From Arthrobacter sp. OVS8 (GTDB taxonomy: Bacteria; Actinomycetota; Actinomycetes; Actinomycetales; Micrococcaceae), in contig CP116670.1 in assembly GCA_028370155.1 (NCBI GenBank), forward strand, positions 868,001-932,000: 64,000 nucleotides of DNA, in the 5' to 3' direction. Every line of letters starts with the position of its first letter. Positions within the stretch are counted from its first letter, which is position 1. Shown here one piece after another: positions 49,700-59,760 of the stretch. The notes under the pieces were generated by a model that saw only the letters and a list, made by a program, of their open reading frames with translations, made no database searches and had not been told where the DNA came from. The position numbers and the translations under genes are program-made.

Positions 49700-50828
49700 A
49701 TGGCGGCTGACGGCACCACCGCGGACGGGCCGCGCGAAAGCATCGCGGCAGGCCGGCCACCCGCGGCGTGTCAGCGGCGGTCGCCACGATGATGCGCCGG
49801 GGCGGCGTCCCGGGCCTCTCGATGGCCGTGGTGAATCGGGAGAGGACGCTCCTCGCCGCCGGGTACGGCCTCGCCAACCGTGCAGCGAACACGACGGCGA
49901 CGGCCTCGACGTCGTATCTGTGGTTCTCCATGTCCAAGATCGTGACCGCGACGGCTGCGCTCCGGCTCGTGGACGAGGGCCGCCTCGATCTGAAGGCCCC
50001 GGTCGGCGAGTACGTCGGGTACCTCCAAGTGCCGGGGACGACGACGCCGAGTGTCGGCCAGTTACTCAACCACACCGCCGGTTTCGGCAACCCGATGCCC
50101 GTCCGCTGGGTTCACCCGGCCGACGCGGCTCCGCCGGATCCCGGGGCGCTGCTCCGGCGCCTCATGAGCAGGCGCCGCGCCTACCGCTACCCGGCCGGGC
50201 AGAGCGCCAGGTACTCCAACGTCGGCTACCTTGCCGCCGGAGAGGTCATCGCCGCCGCGGCCGGGGTGCCCTTCGAGGCGTATGTCCGGCAGTCCGTCCT
50301 GCGACCCGCGGGCATGGAACACACCGGCTTCCGCTATGAAAACGGCGCGGGCAGAGCGACCGGGTACGTCAAGGCGCCCCGGATCGTGGACCCCCTGTTG
50401 CGCGGCCTGCTGCCAGTCGGGATCGCCGGAGACCGTCACGGGCCGTACCTGTCACTGCATCCGTTCTACGTGGACGGGCCCGCCTACGGCGGCCTGGTGG
50501 GCGACGTTTTGGACGCCGGCAGGTTCCTTCGCCTGCACCTGCGCGACGGCGAGATCGACGGCGTCCGGATCCTGTCCGCCCCCACCGCCCGCCGCATGCG
50601 CTCCATTGACCAGGCGGGCAAACCCTTCGACCACGGAACCGGGTGGTTTCGCCGCCCACAAAGACCAGTGGGGACTGGGTGGAGCATTTCGGCGCTGGCG
50701 CGGGCTTCTGGAACGTCATGCGGCTGTACCCCGACCGCGGTCTGGGCGTCGTCGTGATGAGCAACAGCACCCGCATGTACGACTTCGAACCGCTCTTCGC
50801 GCTCCTGGCTTCCGCGTCGTGGCCGTAG
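49700..50828 (+). CDS. Serine hydrolase, beta-lactamase/class C esterase family (frameshifted)
   Basis: About 376 residues; bases missing near 49742 and 50660. The three catalytic motifs of the beta-lactamase/DD-peptidase fold are present: SMSK (nucleophile Ser and Lys) in WFSMSKIVTAT, YSN in ARYSNVGYLAAG, and HFGAGAGFW as the KTG-equivalent box. AAAGGGAACC precedes ATG 49700. No signal peptide is seen. An esterase or D-aminopeptidase is more likely than an antibiotic-resistance enzyme. Divergent from the SLC13/RCK transporter. Confidence 0.83.
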
Positions 50829-50876
50829 TCGCCGTCGGTCACGCGCCATCGGCCCTCACGATGGCATTCCGTTCTG

Positions 50877-50891
50877 ATAGGCATAGGCTAT
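50877..50891. promoter_or_regulatory. LysR-type site ATAGGCATAGGCTAT upstream of lysR
   Basis: Inverted repeat ATAG-N7-CTAT with T-N11-A character, about 92 bases before the LysR gene. It shares the octamer CATAGGCT with the site at 51898-51905. Confidence 0.45.
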
Positions 50892-50982
50892 TAGGGCTCC
50901 TGCACGCGGCGTTGTTCGGTTCCCCGATCGGCGCCTGACCGCGCCGGACGCCCCCAGGAACCGAACCGGCGAAGGAGCTGAC

Positions 50983-51896
50983 GTGGACACGCGAAAGCTG
51001 AAGTATTTCCTGGCCGTCGTTGACCACGACGGCTTCAACCGCGCGGCAGAACACCTGCTCATCGCCCAGCCCTCCCTGTCCCAGACCATTGCGGGCCTGG
51101 AGAAGGATCTGGGGGTTCCGCTGTTCCACCGCATCGGCCGCCGCGCAGTCCTGAGCGAGGCCGGCAAGGAACTTGTCGGACCGGCACGCCTGGTGATGCG
51201 CGACCTCGATGCGGCTCAGTCCGCAGTCCAGGCTTTGCGGGGTGTACGCAGCGGCCGGCTGGATATCATCACCATGCCCTCCCCGGAATCGAGCCGCTGA
51301 CCTCGATGATTGCGGCTTTTACCGAACTGCATCCCTCAGTGCGCCTCAACGTTGGTGCGGCGTTCACGCCCGAGGAAGTCATCGAATCCGTGCGCACAGG
51401 CAGCACCGAGATCGGACTCGCCGGCTCCTCCACCCCCATCCGCGTGCCGGGCGTTCACGTTCTGGACCTGGAGCGCCAACCGTTGATCCTCATCGTGAAT
51501 CCCCGGGCCGACACATTCAGTCCCGGAACTGCCATCCAGCGGAATGACCTGGCCGGGCACCGGCTGATCGCCAGCCAGCGCGGGTCGCTGATGCGCTGGC
51601 TCGTCGACGACGCCCTGGCCCGCGGCGTCAACACCGAAATAGTCGTCGAGGTGGCGCACAGGACCTCGATCCTTCCGCTCGTTCTCGCCGGCGTCGGGCA
51701 CGCGGTGATGCCATCCTCCTGGTCGCCAACCGCGGAAAAGGCCGGGCTGCGCACCCTGTTGATCGAGCCTGTATCCCATTTGGATGTGGCGATCCTGAGC
51801 AGGAAGGACGGCCTCACTCCGGCCGCGCAAGCATTCCTCACCGTGGCGGCGCAGTATGTGGCGTCCGCCCGGGAATCACCGGCGGAACAGGCCTGA
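50983..51896 (+). CDS. LysR family transcriptional regulator (frameshifted)
   Basis: About 304 residues; one base missing near 51285. N-terminal winged helix DTRKLKYFLAVVDHDGFNRA, with AEHLLIAQPSLSQTIAGLEK, then a substrate-binding-type effector domain (LTSMIAAFTELHPSVRLNV, GSLMRWLVDDALARG). GTG 50983 follows GAAGGAGCTGAC. It lies directly upstream of, and in the same direction as, tartrate dehydrogenase and DctA, so it likely activates them in response to tartrate or a related C4 acid. The inducer is inference. Confidence 0.87.
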
Positions 51897-51899
51897 TTC

Positions 51900-51914
51900 A
51901 TAGGCTGAACCTAT
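51900..51914. promoter_or_regulatory. LysR-type site ATAGGCTGAACCTAT upstream of tartrate dehydrogenase
   Basis: Perfect inverted repeat ATAGG-N5-CCTAT, 107 bases before the dehydrogenase start and just after the lysR stop, with the T-N11-A form of LysR sites. It shares CATAGGCT with the site in front of lysR. Confidence 0.55.
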
Positions 51915-52020
51915 TTGCCGTATCGAATCTTGGTCTTGGACGGCGCCTGGTGCCAGCCCGTCTACTTGAAGAGGACAAGCAGTGTGACGCTGCTAACACA
52001 CTCAACGAGGAGGTAGGCAC

Positions 52021-53118
52021 ATGAGCGCCACCCAGAAATTCAGCATCGCTTCAATCCCGGCAGACGGCGTCGGCAAGGAAGTTGTTTCCGCGGGCCGCCG
52101 CGTCCTGGACGCCGTCGCGGAAAACTCCGGCGGCACATTCGCGTTCGAATGGACCGAGTTCCCCTGGGGCTGCGGCTACTTCGAAAAGACCGGCCAGATG
52201 ATGGACCCGGCGGGACTTGAGATCCTCAAGGACTTCGACGCCATCTACTTCGGCGCCGTCGGCTGGGAAAACGTTCCGGACCACATCAGCCTCTGGGGAC
52301 TGCGCCTGAACATCACGCAGAACTTCGACCAGTGGGCCAACATCCGCCCGGTGAAGTTTCTCCCCGGTATCCAGTCGCCGCTCCGCAAGGCCGACCACAC
52401 TGAACTCGACTGGATTGTTGTCCGCGAAAACAGCGAGGGCGAATACGCCGGCCTCGGCGGACGCAACCTCAGCGGACGCGGCCCCGGTAACGAGGTCGCC
52501 CTGCAGACCGCACTGTTCACGGAAAAGGGCTGCGAGCGCATCATGCGCTTCGCCTTCGACCTCGCCCGGACCCGGACGGTGAAAAAGGTTTCCTCCGTCA
52601 CCAAGTCCAACGCCCAGCAGTACGGCATGGTCCTCTGGGACGAAACCTTCCAGCGCGTGGCCCTGGACTACCCCGACGTGGCCACCGAAAGCGTCCTGGT
52701 CGACGCGATGAGCGCCAAGTTCATCCTGCACCCCGAGGACCTCTCCGTTGTGGTCGCCTCGAACCTGAACGCCGACATCCTCTCGGATCTCGGCTCCGCC
52801 CTGGCTGGAAGCCTGGGACTGGCAGCCAGCGCGAACCTGAATCCGGAACGCCGGTTCCCCAGCATGTTCGAACCGGTCCACGGCTCCGCCCCGGACATCG
52901 CCGGCAAGGGCATCAGCAACCCGATCGGCGCGATCGCCAGCGCCGCCCTGATGCTGGACCACTTCGGCTTGCACGCCGAGGCCCGCCTCGTCGAAGCGGC
53001 CATCGAGCAGACCACCGCCGCCGGGTACCTGACCCGCGACGTCGGCGGGGAAGCCAACACCGAGGACGTCACCGAGGCGATCATCGCAGCGCTGTCCCGC
53101 AGCCTGGCCGCCGTCTAG
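52021..53118 (+). CDS. Tartrate dehydrogenase / D-malate decarboxylating dehydrogenase
   Basis: 365 residues, intact and of normal length. Beta-decarboxylating dehydrogenase family: FGAVGWENVPDHISLWGLRL, VVRENSEGEYAGLGG, SVTKSNAQQYGMVLWDE with the catalytic Lys region, and SNLNADILSDLGSALAG with metal-binding Asp residues. The VRENSEGEYAG form is that of the TtuC/DmlA branch, not of IPMDH. It acts on tartrate and D-malate with NAD+ and Mn2+. GAGGAGG precedes ATG 52021. DctA and glycerate kinase follow, pointing to tartrate breakdown via glycerate. Confidence 0.92.
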   Translation: MSATQKFSIASIPADGVGKEVVSAGRRVLDAVAENSGGTFAFEWTEFPWGCGYFEKTGQMMDPAGLEILKDFDAIYFGAVGWENVPDHISLWGLRLNITQNFDQWANIRPVKFLPGIQSPLRKADHTELDWIVVRENSEGEYAGLGGRNLSGRGPGNEVALQTALFTEKGCERIMRFAFDLARTRTVKKVSSVTKSNAQQYGMVLWDETFQRVALDYPDVATESVLVDAMSAKFILHPEDLSVVVASNLNADILSDLGSALAGSLGLAASANLNPERRFPSMFEPVHGSAPDIAGKGISNPIGAIASAALMLDHFGLHAEARLVEAAIEQTTAAGYLTRDVGGEANTEDVTEAIIAALSRSLAAV

Positions 53119-53165
53119 CCAGATCACGCGACCTGCCGGCTAATCCGGCGGTCACTACAACACCC

Positions 53166-53205
53166 GGAGTGGACGGCGGTGCACCAAACCGCCGCCGTTC
53201 ACTCC
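53166..53205 (+). terminator. Stem-loop after tartrate dehydrogenase
   Basis: GGAGTGGACGGCGG pairs with CCGCCGTTCACTCC (14 bases with one G-U) in the 145-base gap before dctA. No T-tract; probably an intercistronic stabiliser or partial terminator. Confidence 0.5.
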
Positions 53206-53263
53206 GTCATGCTCCCATTCGTCACGCACCCCTCCAGCGACATTCCACAATGAGGTAGGAATC

Positions 53264-54791
53264 ATGGATCACATCACCACCTCCGGCCCGGCAGCATCGG
53301 CCAGGCCGGGCCCGGCCACGAAACAGTCAGCCACGAAACAGCCAGCCAGGAACGCGGCCCCTAAAACACGCTGGTACAAGCAGCTGTATTTCTGGGTACT
53401 GACCGCAATTGTCCTGGGTATCCTCGTCGGCTGGCTCGCGCCCGCCGCAGGCATCGCCATGGAACCCATCGGCACCACCTTCGTCAATTCGATGAAGATG
53501 CTCATCGGCCCGATCGTTTTCCTGACCATCGTCGGCGGTATAGCCAGCGTCGCGGACCTGAAGAAGGTCGGCATGACCGGCCTGAAGGCCCTGACCTACT
53601 TCCAGGTCGGCACCATCCTCGCCATGGTCTTCGGTCTGGTCGCGATCAACCTCTTCCGGCTCGGCGACGGCGTCAACGCTGACGCAAGCTCCATTGAGAC
53701 CTCCGAGTCCGCCTCCAAACTCATCGAAGCCGGGCAGAACCAGGAATGGTGGCAGTTCCTCACGCACATCATCCCCACCAGCATCGTGGGGCCTTTCGTT
53801 GAAGGTGACATTCTCCAGATCATCTTCATCGCTGTGGTCTTCGGCATCGCCCTGAATGCCATGGGCAAGGTCGGAGCCCCTGTCCTGGACGGCGTGCAGC
53901 GCCTCACCGGCGTTATGTTCAAAATCCTCGGCTTCATCATGAAGGCCGCCCCGATCGGCGCCTTCGGTGCGATGGCTTACGCGGTGGGCAAGTTCGGCGT
54001 CTCTTCCCTCACCAGCATGGGCGGACTGATCGCCCTGTTCTACGTCACGTCCATCCTCTTCGTTGTCATCGTTCTGGGCTCGGTGATGGCCTTCCTGAAG
54101 CTGAACATCTTCACGATGATGCGCCACCTCAAAGAGGAGTACATGCTCATCCTGGGCACCTCCACCGCGGAACCGGCCCTCCCGGGCCTGATGCGGAAGC
54201 TGGAACACGCCGGCGTGAAGAAGGAGACCGTAGGACTCGTTGTCCCCACCGGCTACAGCTTCAACCTCGACGGCGCCGCGATCTACCTCTCCCTGGCCGC
54301 CCTCTACATCGCCCAGGCCACCAACACAGACCTGACCCTCGGCCAGCAGCTCGGCCTGCTCGCGGTTATGCTGCTGACCTCCAAGGGGCAGCGGGCGTCG
54401 CGGGCGGCGGTTTCATCGCCCTGACCGCCACCCTGACCACCCTCGGCACCATCCCGGCCGCCGGCATCATGCTCATCTTCGGGATCGACAAGTTCATGTC
54501 CGAGTGCCGCGCCCTGGTCAACTTCACCGGGAACGCCGTCGCCACGTTGTTCATCGCCTGGTGGGACCGCACGCTCGACGCGGACCGCGCCCGCCGTGTT
54601 TTCGCCGGCGAAACCGTTGAGCCGATGCCGGACGAGGACCGGCTTCCCTCGACGGCGCCACGGACCTCGACGATGAATTGAGCGAGTACAGCCGCCACAC
54701 GCTTGAAGAAACCGGCCCCCGGCACGCGGGAGCCGCCGATTCGGCAACCCCTGCCAGGGACCGCACCCCTGCCTACTCGGAGACCGTCTGA
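53264..54791 (+). CDS. dctA: C4-dicarboxylate:cation symporter DctA (frameshifted)
   Basis: About 509 residues; bases missing near 54385 and 54650. Family signatures: [37 protein letters not shown] (substrate-site STAE-type loop), and [16 protein letters not shown], followed in the restored frame by [20 protein letters not shown] and the second loop [15 protein letters not shown]. The acidic tail past residue 450 is longer than in E. coli DctA. GAGGTAGGAATC precedes ATG 53264. It imports succinate, fumarate, malate and, here, likely tartrate. The stop is one base before the glycerate kinase ATG. Confidence 0.92.
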
Positions 54792-54792
54792 C

Positions 54793-55944
54793 ATGCCTAA
54801 CACCTCCGCCCCGAGAACCGTCCGCACCCTCATCGCACCCGACAAGTTCAAAGGCAGCCTCACCGCCGCCGAGGTAGCGGACGCCCTGGCCGCCGGGCTC
54901 CGCTCGGCAGCCGGAACCGGGACCGGGACGGTCCATTGCGAGCTGCTCCCCTTGGCTGACGGAGGTGACGGCAGTGTTGACGCCGCCGTCGCCTCCGGGT
55001 TCAGCCGGCGCAGCTACACCGTCGCCGGACCCACCGGCCGTCACGTCCCGGCCGGCATCGCGTTCGACGGAGCCACCGCCGTCGTCGAGGTTGCCAACAC
55101 CTGCGGCCTCGCGCTCCTGCCGGACGGACGGCTGGAGCCGCTGAACGCCTCAAGCCGTGGCTTCGGCGAAGCAATCCTGTTCGCACTCAGCCTGAACCCG
55201 GCCCGGATCGTGCTGGCCCTGGGCGGCAGCGCCAGCACCGACGGCGGCATGGGAATGCTCACGGCCCTCGGCTACAGCTTCCGCGACGCCGCCGGCCGGC
55301 AGCTGTACGGCTCCGGAAGGGAACTTGCCGAAATCCACACCGTCCACCGGTCCACCCTGCCGGAACTGGCGGCACCGAACTCATCGTCGCCAGTGACGTC
55401 CACAACCCGTTGCTCGGCCCCCAGGGCGCCCCGGCCGTCTTCGGACCCCAAAAGGGGCCGGACCAGACGACGTCGCAGCTTTGGACCAAGGCCTGGAACA
55501 TTTCGTTGCCAAGATGACGGAGGCCGGATTCGCCGACGCGACGCCGCTCGCCGAACATGCAGGAGCCGGAAGCGCCGGAGGCATCGGCTTCGCCTGCCTG
55601 CTCCTGGGCGCGCGGCAGGTCTCCGGCGCTGACTACTTCCTGGACCTGCTGGACTTCAACACCCGCAAGGACTACTGCGACATCGTCATCACCGGCGAAG
55701 GCAGCATCGACGAACAGACGCTGGCCGGGAAACTGCCCGCTGCCATCGCGCGCCGGTCCGGTCAACGCCCGATCATCGCCGTCGCCGGCCGCTCCCTGCT
55801 CCCCGGGACCGGTGGTCCGACCTGGCCCTGACCCGCGTCTACACCCTTGCGGACTACACCGATCAGGACTCCGCCAAAGACCCCGGACTATCCGCCGCCC
55901 TGCTTCGCAGGATCGGAAGGGACATCGGAACCAGCCTCCTGTAG
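54793..55944 (+). CDS. Glycerate 2-kinase, GlxK/GarK family (frameshifted)
   Basis: About 384 residues; three bases missing near 55370, 55460 and 55815. LIAPDKFKGSLTAAEVADAL at the start, LPLADGGDGSVDAA, ALGGSASTDGGMGMLTALGY and FGPQKGAGPDDV are the class I/II glycerate kinase motifs. It makes 2-phosphoglycerate from D-glycerate and ATP, delivering the product of tartrate dehydrogenase into glycolysis. It starts one base after the dctA stop and is followed by a terminator, so it ends the operon. Confidence 0.9.
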
Positions 55945-55967
55945 CTCCACCTGCGGTGGAGCAGACG

Positions 55968-55998
55968 CGCCCGTCCGGGGTAGACGGACGGGCGTTTT
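55968..55998 (+). terminator. Rho-independent terminator after glycerate kinase
   Basis: Perfect 10-base stem CGCCCGTCCG / CGGACGGGCG, 7-base loop, followed by TTTT. A smaller stem (CTCCAC-CTGCG-GTGGAG) precedes it at 55945-55961. It also lies before the convergent SLC13 gene end at 56037. Confidence 0.85.
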
Positions 55999-56036
55999 GC
56001 GGCCCGAACTGCCCACCGCACGGGCGCGCCGTCGGG

Positions 56037-57659
56037 TCATCCGCCGATGCCGGTGACGGCGACCATGACCGGGACAATGGCGATGATGAGGAGTGCACCG
56101 ATGATGTCGAACACCAGCCCGGTGCGGATCATCCTGATGATCGGCACTGTGCCGGAGCCGTAGACGATCGCGTTCTGCGGCGTCGAAACGGGCAGCATAA
56201 ACCCGAAGGAGGCGGCGAACGTGGCCGCCAGTGCGGGTACGAACGGGTCAACCCCGATCGCTGTGCAGAGTGGTATGACAATGGGGACGACGACGGCTGC
56301 CGAGGCCGTGTTGCTGGTCGTCTCCGAGATGAGGATCGCCAGCGCCGTGGCGAAAGCGGTGATCGCCAGGACGTTCGTGACGGGGAGATTCTGCGACGCG
56401 GCGGTCCCGATGGTCTCCGCGAGTCCGGTTGCTGCGAGGAGTGAGCCGAAAATGATGCCGGTGCCGAAGAGGATGATGGTCCCCCAGTCGATTTTGGCGG
56501 CGTCCGACCAGGTGAGCGTCGCCCGGCGTTCCTTCCAGTTCGTCGGCAGGATGAACAGTAGTGAGGCCCCGAGCACCGCCACGATCCCCTCGTCCAGCCG
56601 GTCATCCAGGAAGAGGTATAGCTCCGAGTCCGCGCCGGCAGCCAGGCTGACGAAGGCCGGGAGCAGCCACAGGGTGACAGTGACCCCGAAGGCGATGAGG
56701 GTGTTGATTTCCGCGCGCGACATTCTGCCCTGGGCGGCCTTTTGCCCACGGATATACTCCTCAACGCCCTCGATCTGCCGGACCTCGGGCCGATTGAGCA
56801 GGAACATGATCAGGGCCAGCACCAGGAACATGGCCAGGCAGAGCGGTGCCGCGGTGGCGGTCCACTCGGCGAAGGAGATGCGCTCGCCTGTTGCTTCCTC
56901 GATGAGCCCCCGGCCGATGAGGTTGGGCGGGGACCCCACGGGTGTCAGCAGGCCGCCGACGCTGGCCCCGTAGGCGAGCATCAGCATCAGCGCCGCGCCG
57001 ACCCGCAGCCGCAGCGGGTCAAAGTCCGCCCGGACGATGCCGCGGTCCTGCATGAGCTGGCCGATCACCGCCAGAATGCCGAGTGCTGTGGGCATGAGCA
57101 TGGCAACCGTCGCCGTGTTCGACACGAAGGCCGATAACAAACAGGTGATCACCCCGAAGGCGACAATCACCCGGTAGGTGGACTTGGCCACGCCTGGAAC
57201 GGAGAGAACGGCGAAGGCCAGCCGCTGCGCGATGCCGTGCTTGAGCATTGCCTGGGCAAGGATGAATGCGCCGATGAACGTAAAGATCGTCGTCGACCCG
57301 AAGGGCGCCAGGACCTCGCTCGCCGGAGCCACGCCAAGGATCACGACGGCGGAAACCCCCAGCAGGCCCCCAACAGGAATCGGCACCGGCTCGCAGATCC
57401 ACAGGATAATCACTCCCAGCAGTACCGCGGCCAGAAGTTGCTGCGTCCGGTCCATCGGCACCGGCAGGAGCGCGAACATGATCGCGACCGCGGGCGCCAG
57501 GAAGAAGCCCAGAGACTGCCGCGCCCGCTCGAACTTCTCCTCCTTCGGAGAGAGTGTCTGTTCGCTCAGGCTCCGAAAGGTTTTCCCGCCCAGCAGCGCG
57601 GCGCGGACGTCCGTACGCCCGGACACTTTTGCGGGCTCTGCGGGCAGGTCCGTGGACAT
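56037..57659 (-). CDS. SLC13/DASS family anion:Na+ symporter
   Basis: 540 residues, intact. AYGASVGGLLTPVGSPPNLIG and SNTATVAMLMPTALG in the first half and ILISETTSNTASAAVVVPIV plus GFMLPVSTPQNAIVYGSG in the second are the paired cation- and substrate-binding SNT hairpins of DASS transporters. It probably carries di- or tricarboxylates, agreeing with the adjacent tartrate cluster, with which it converges. GGAAGGACGCCG precedes ATG 57659. Confidence 0.9.
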   Translation of the reverse strand: MSTDLPAEPAKVSGRTDVRAALLGGKTFRSLSEQTLSPKEEKFERARQSLGFFLAPAVAIMFALLPVPMDRTQQLLAAVLLGVIILWICEPVPIPVGGLLGVSAVVILGVAPASEVLAPFGSTTIFTFIGAFILAQAMLKHGIAQRLAFAVLSVPGVAKSTYRVIVAFGVITCLLSAFVSNTATVAMLMPTALGILAVIGQLMQDRGIVRADFDPLRLRVGAALMLMLAYGASVGGLLTPVGSPPNLIGRGLIEEATGERISFAEWTATAAPLCLAMFLVLALIMFLLNRPEVRQIEGVEEYIRGQKAAQGRMSRAEINTLIAFGVTVTLWLLPAFVSLAAGADSELYLFLDDRLDEGIVAVLGASLLFILPTNWKERRATLTWSDAAKIDWGTIILFGTGIIFGSLLAATGLAETIGTAASQNLPVTNVLAITAFATALAILISETTSNTASAAVVVPIVIPLCTAIGVDPFVPALAATFAASFGFMLPVSTPQNAIVYGSGTVPIIRMIRTGLVFDIIGALLIIAIVPVMVAVTGIGG

Positions 57660-57701
57660 CGGCGTCCTTCCGTCACTGGCTACGACAAATGTGGATGGCC
57701 C

Positions 57702-58640
57702 TCATCGGCGCCGGTCCAGCGCCTCAAGGAGCCGCCGGACCGAACCGCCGAGGTTCCAGTCATCCGCGAGGCGCTCCAGCTCGGCGCGCGGCTCGCCGGC
57801 GGCAGGGCGCAGTTCCGCGCCGGCCTCCTCCAGCGTCGGCAGCTCTAGGTCGCGCACCACCCCCACGACGGCGGGAGCGACCGCAAGGTAGTCCGCGGCC
57901 GCCGCGAGCTTCGACCGCACGGACGCGGACAGTCCGCTCTCAGCGTCCGCCGCCGCCGCGAGCAGCCCGTCGAGCGTGCCGTACTCCCCGAGCAGGGACG
58001 CGGCGGTCTTCTCGCCGATGCCGGCGACACCCGGCAGTCCGTCGGAGGTGTCGCCGCGGAGGGTTGCGTAGTCGGCGTACTGGACGGGCAGCACGCGGTA
58101 CTTTTCGACGACCACCGCGTCGGTGAGGACTTCGAGGTTCCTCATGCCGCGCGCGGTGTAGACCACCCGAACCTGACGGGCGTCGTCGACCACCTGGAAG
58201 AGGTCGCGGTCCCCCGTCACGACGTCGACGGGAAGCCCGGCGTGGCTGGCGTAGGTGCCGATGACGTCGTCGGCCTCATGGCCCGCGGCCCCCACGACGG
58301 CGATGCCCGCGAGGTCAAGCACCCGGCGGATCATGGGGATCTGTGCCGTGAGTGCGTCCGGCACAACCTCGACGTCGGGGGCACCCTCGACCACTTCGGC
58401 GACCCGGTGTGACTTGTACGTCGGAATAAGGTCCACCCGCCACTGCGGACGCCAGTCGTCGTCCCAGCACGCCACAAGATGCGTCGCGTCGTAGTCGGCG
58501 GTGAGCCGGGCGATCATGTCGAGTAGGCCGCGCACGGCGTTCACCGGGGTGCCGTCGGCACGGCGGATCGTGTCGGGCACACCGTAGAAGGCGCGGAAGT
58601 ACAGCGACGCGGTGTCAAGCAGCATCAGGCGTTGGGACAT
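57702..58640 (-). CDS. 5'-3' exonuclease (DNA polymerase I N-domain/FEN-like)
   Basis: 312 residues, intact. Metal-ligand motifs MLLDTASLYFRAFYG, CWDDDWRPQWR, GHEADDVIGTYA and VVTGDRDLFQVV are followed by the helix-hairpin-helix LRGDTSDGLPGVAGIGEKTA. It is the stand-alone flap-type exonuclease of actinobacteria, with no polymerase domain. ATG 58640 with AGGATCAGTT before it is chosen over 58655. It removes 5' flaps and RNA primers in DNA repair and replication. Confidence 0.92.
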   Translation of the reverse strand: MSQRLMLLDTASLYFRAFYGVPDTIRRADGTPVNAVRGLLDMIARLTADYDATHLVACWDDDWRPQWRVDLIPTYKSHRVAEVVEGAPDVEVVPDALTAQIPMIRRVLDLAGIAVVGAAGHEADDVIGTYASHAGLPVDVVTGDRDLFQVVDDARQVRVVYTARGMRNLEVLTDAVVVEKYRVLPVQYADYATLRGDTSDGLPGVAGIGEKTAASLLGEYGTLDGLLAAAADAESGLSASVRSKLAAAADYLAVAPAVVGVVRDLELPTLEEAGAELRPAAGEPRAELERLADDWNLGGSVRRLLEALDRRR

Positions 58641-58754
58641 AACTGATCCTGACACGGGTATGCCTGTTCGCGCTGGACCCTCACGGTTTCGTGTTGAGGA
58701 TCCGGCCGGCCATTTTCTGAGGACATCCGGGGAACAACGTCCTACGATTCAGCC

Positions 58755-59524
58755 ATGAAGCAAGAGACGTGGAAGAAGTACTCCGAGTGGCCCCTCGTCG
58801 GGGCGGCCTTCCTTTTCCTGGCGGCGTATTCCGTTCTGATCATCGCGGAACCGCCCGCCCCTATGCGGATGCCCTGGTCATTGTCATCTGGACAACATGG
58901 GCTGCCTTCGGCGTCGACTACGTCGTGAAACTGCTCCTGGCGCCCCGGCCGGGTCGATGGTTCATCCGCCACCCTCTGGAGTTGCTGATGGTGATACTCC
59001 CGGTGATGCGGCCATTACGGCTCCTGCGGCCCTTCACGTTGCGTCAAGTGATGGACCGGGCACCGGGCACCGCCATCAGATCACGCGTCATGGCCTACGT
59101 CATTGCATCCGCCGTCATTCTTGTCTACACCGTGGCCCTGAGCGTCCTCAGTTTCGAAAAGAGCGCCGACAACGCGAATATCACCACGATGGGCGATTCG
59201 CTGTGGTGGGCGATGGTCACCATCACCACCATCGGTTATGGCGACTTTTATCCGGTCACCGTCCTTGGTCGTTGGGCCGCGGCCGCGCTGATGATCGGCG
59301 GCTTCGTCGTCCTGAGTATGGTCACAGCCACGGTGTCTTCCTGGCTGGTTGAAAGTGTGGCCGCCGCAACCGATGCGCGGATGAGAGCGGGCGAATCCGC
59401 ACGGAGCGAGGAGCTGGCCCGGCTCACGGCGCAGATCGAGAGGCTCCATCACCGGCTGGCCCTGGGCCCGGAGGAAACCGGCAGTGGCCACACGGACATC
59501 AATCCACGCAAGGAACCAGGTTAG
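58755..59524 (+). CDS. Voltage-gated-type potassium channel (frameshifted)
   Basis: About 256 residues; one base missing near 58855. Segments: WPLVGAAFLFLAAYSVLII (S1), ALVIVIWTTWAAFGVDYVVK (S2), ELLMVILPVMRPLRLLRPF (S3/S4, few gating charges), VMAYVIASAVILVYTVAL (S5), then the selectivity filter TTIGYGDF and an S6 with GGFVVLSMVTATVSSWL. A helical, charged C-terminus (RSEELARLTAQIERLHHRL) should form a tetrameric coiled coil. It conducts K+ across the cell membrane. Confidence 0.88.
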
Positions 59525-59760
59525 GGGCAGCAATGGTGCCGGCACGCGGTCGGCGCTTCAGCAACGGGCGGTGCCCCGGAAGTGCGTTGACGATTGGGCG
59601 CTTCAGGGCCAGAATCGCAGTGTGACGGCGGTCGAGATACGTGACTAAGCGGCCATGTTGATGAGCACGGAGCCAAGGCGCCTTTGCGCGCTCAGCCGGG
59701 ACCGGCACCGGGCACTTAGTGCCGGTGGCGGTCCCTGACGTAAGTGGGAGGTCGGCGATC

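Noticed and set aside
52051..53127. A 358-codon minus-strand frame antisense to tartrate dehydrogenase
   Set aside because: Codon-mirror artefact of a strongly biased gene; the plus strand is a complete, recognisable enzyme.
59706..59727. Hairpin CACCGGGCAC-TTA-GTGCCGGTG upstream of the DUF2252 gene as a terminator
   Set aside because: The stem has a bulge and no T-tract, and it lies close to the next gene start; support is too weak to list as a terminator.
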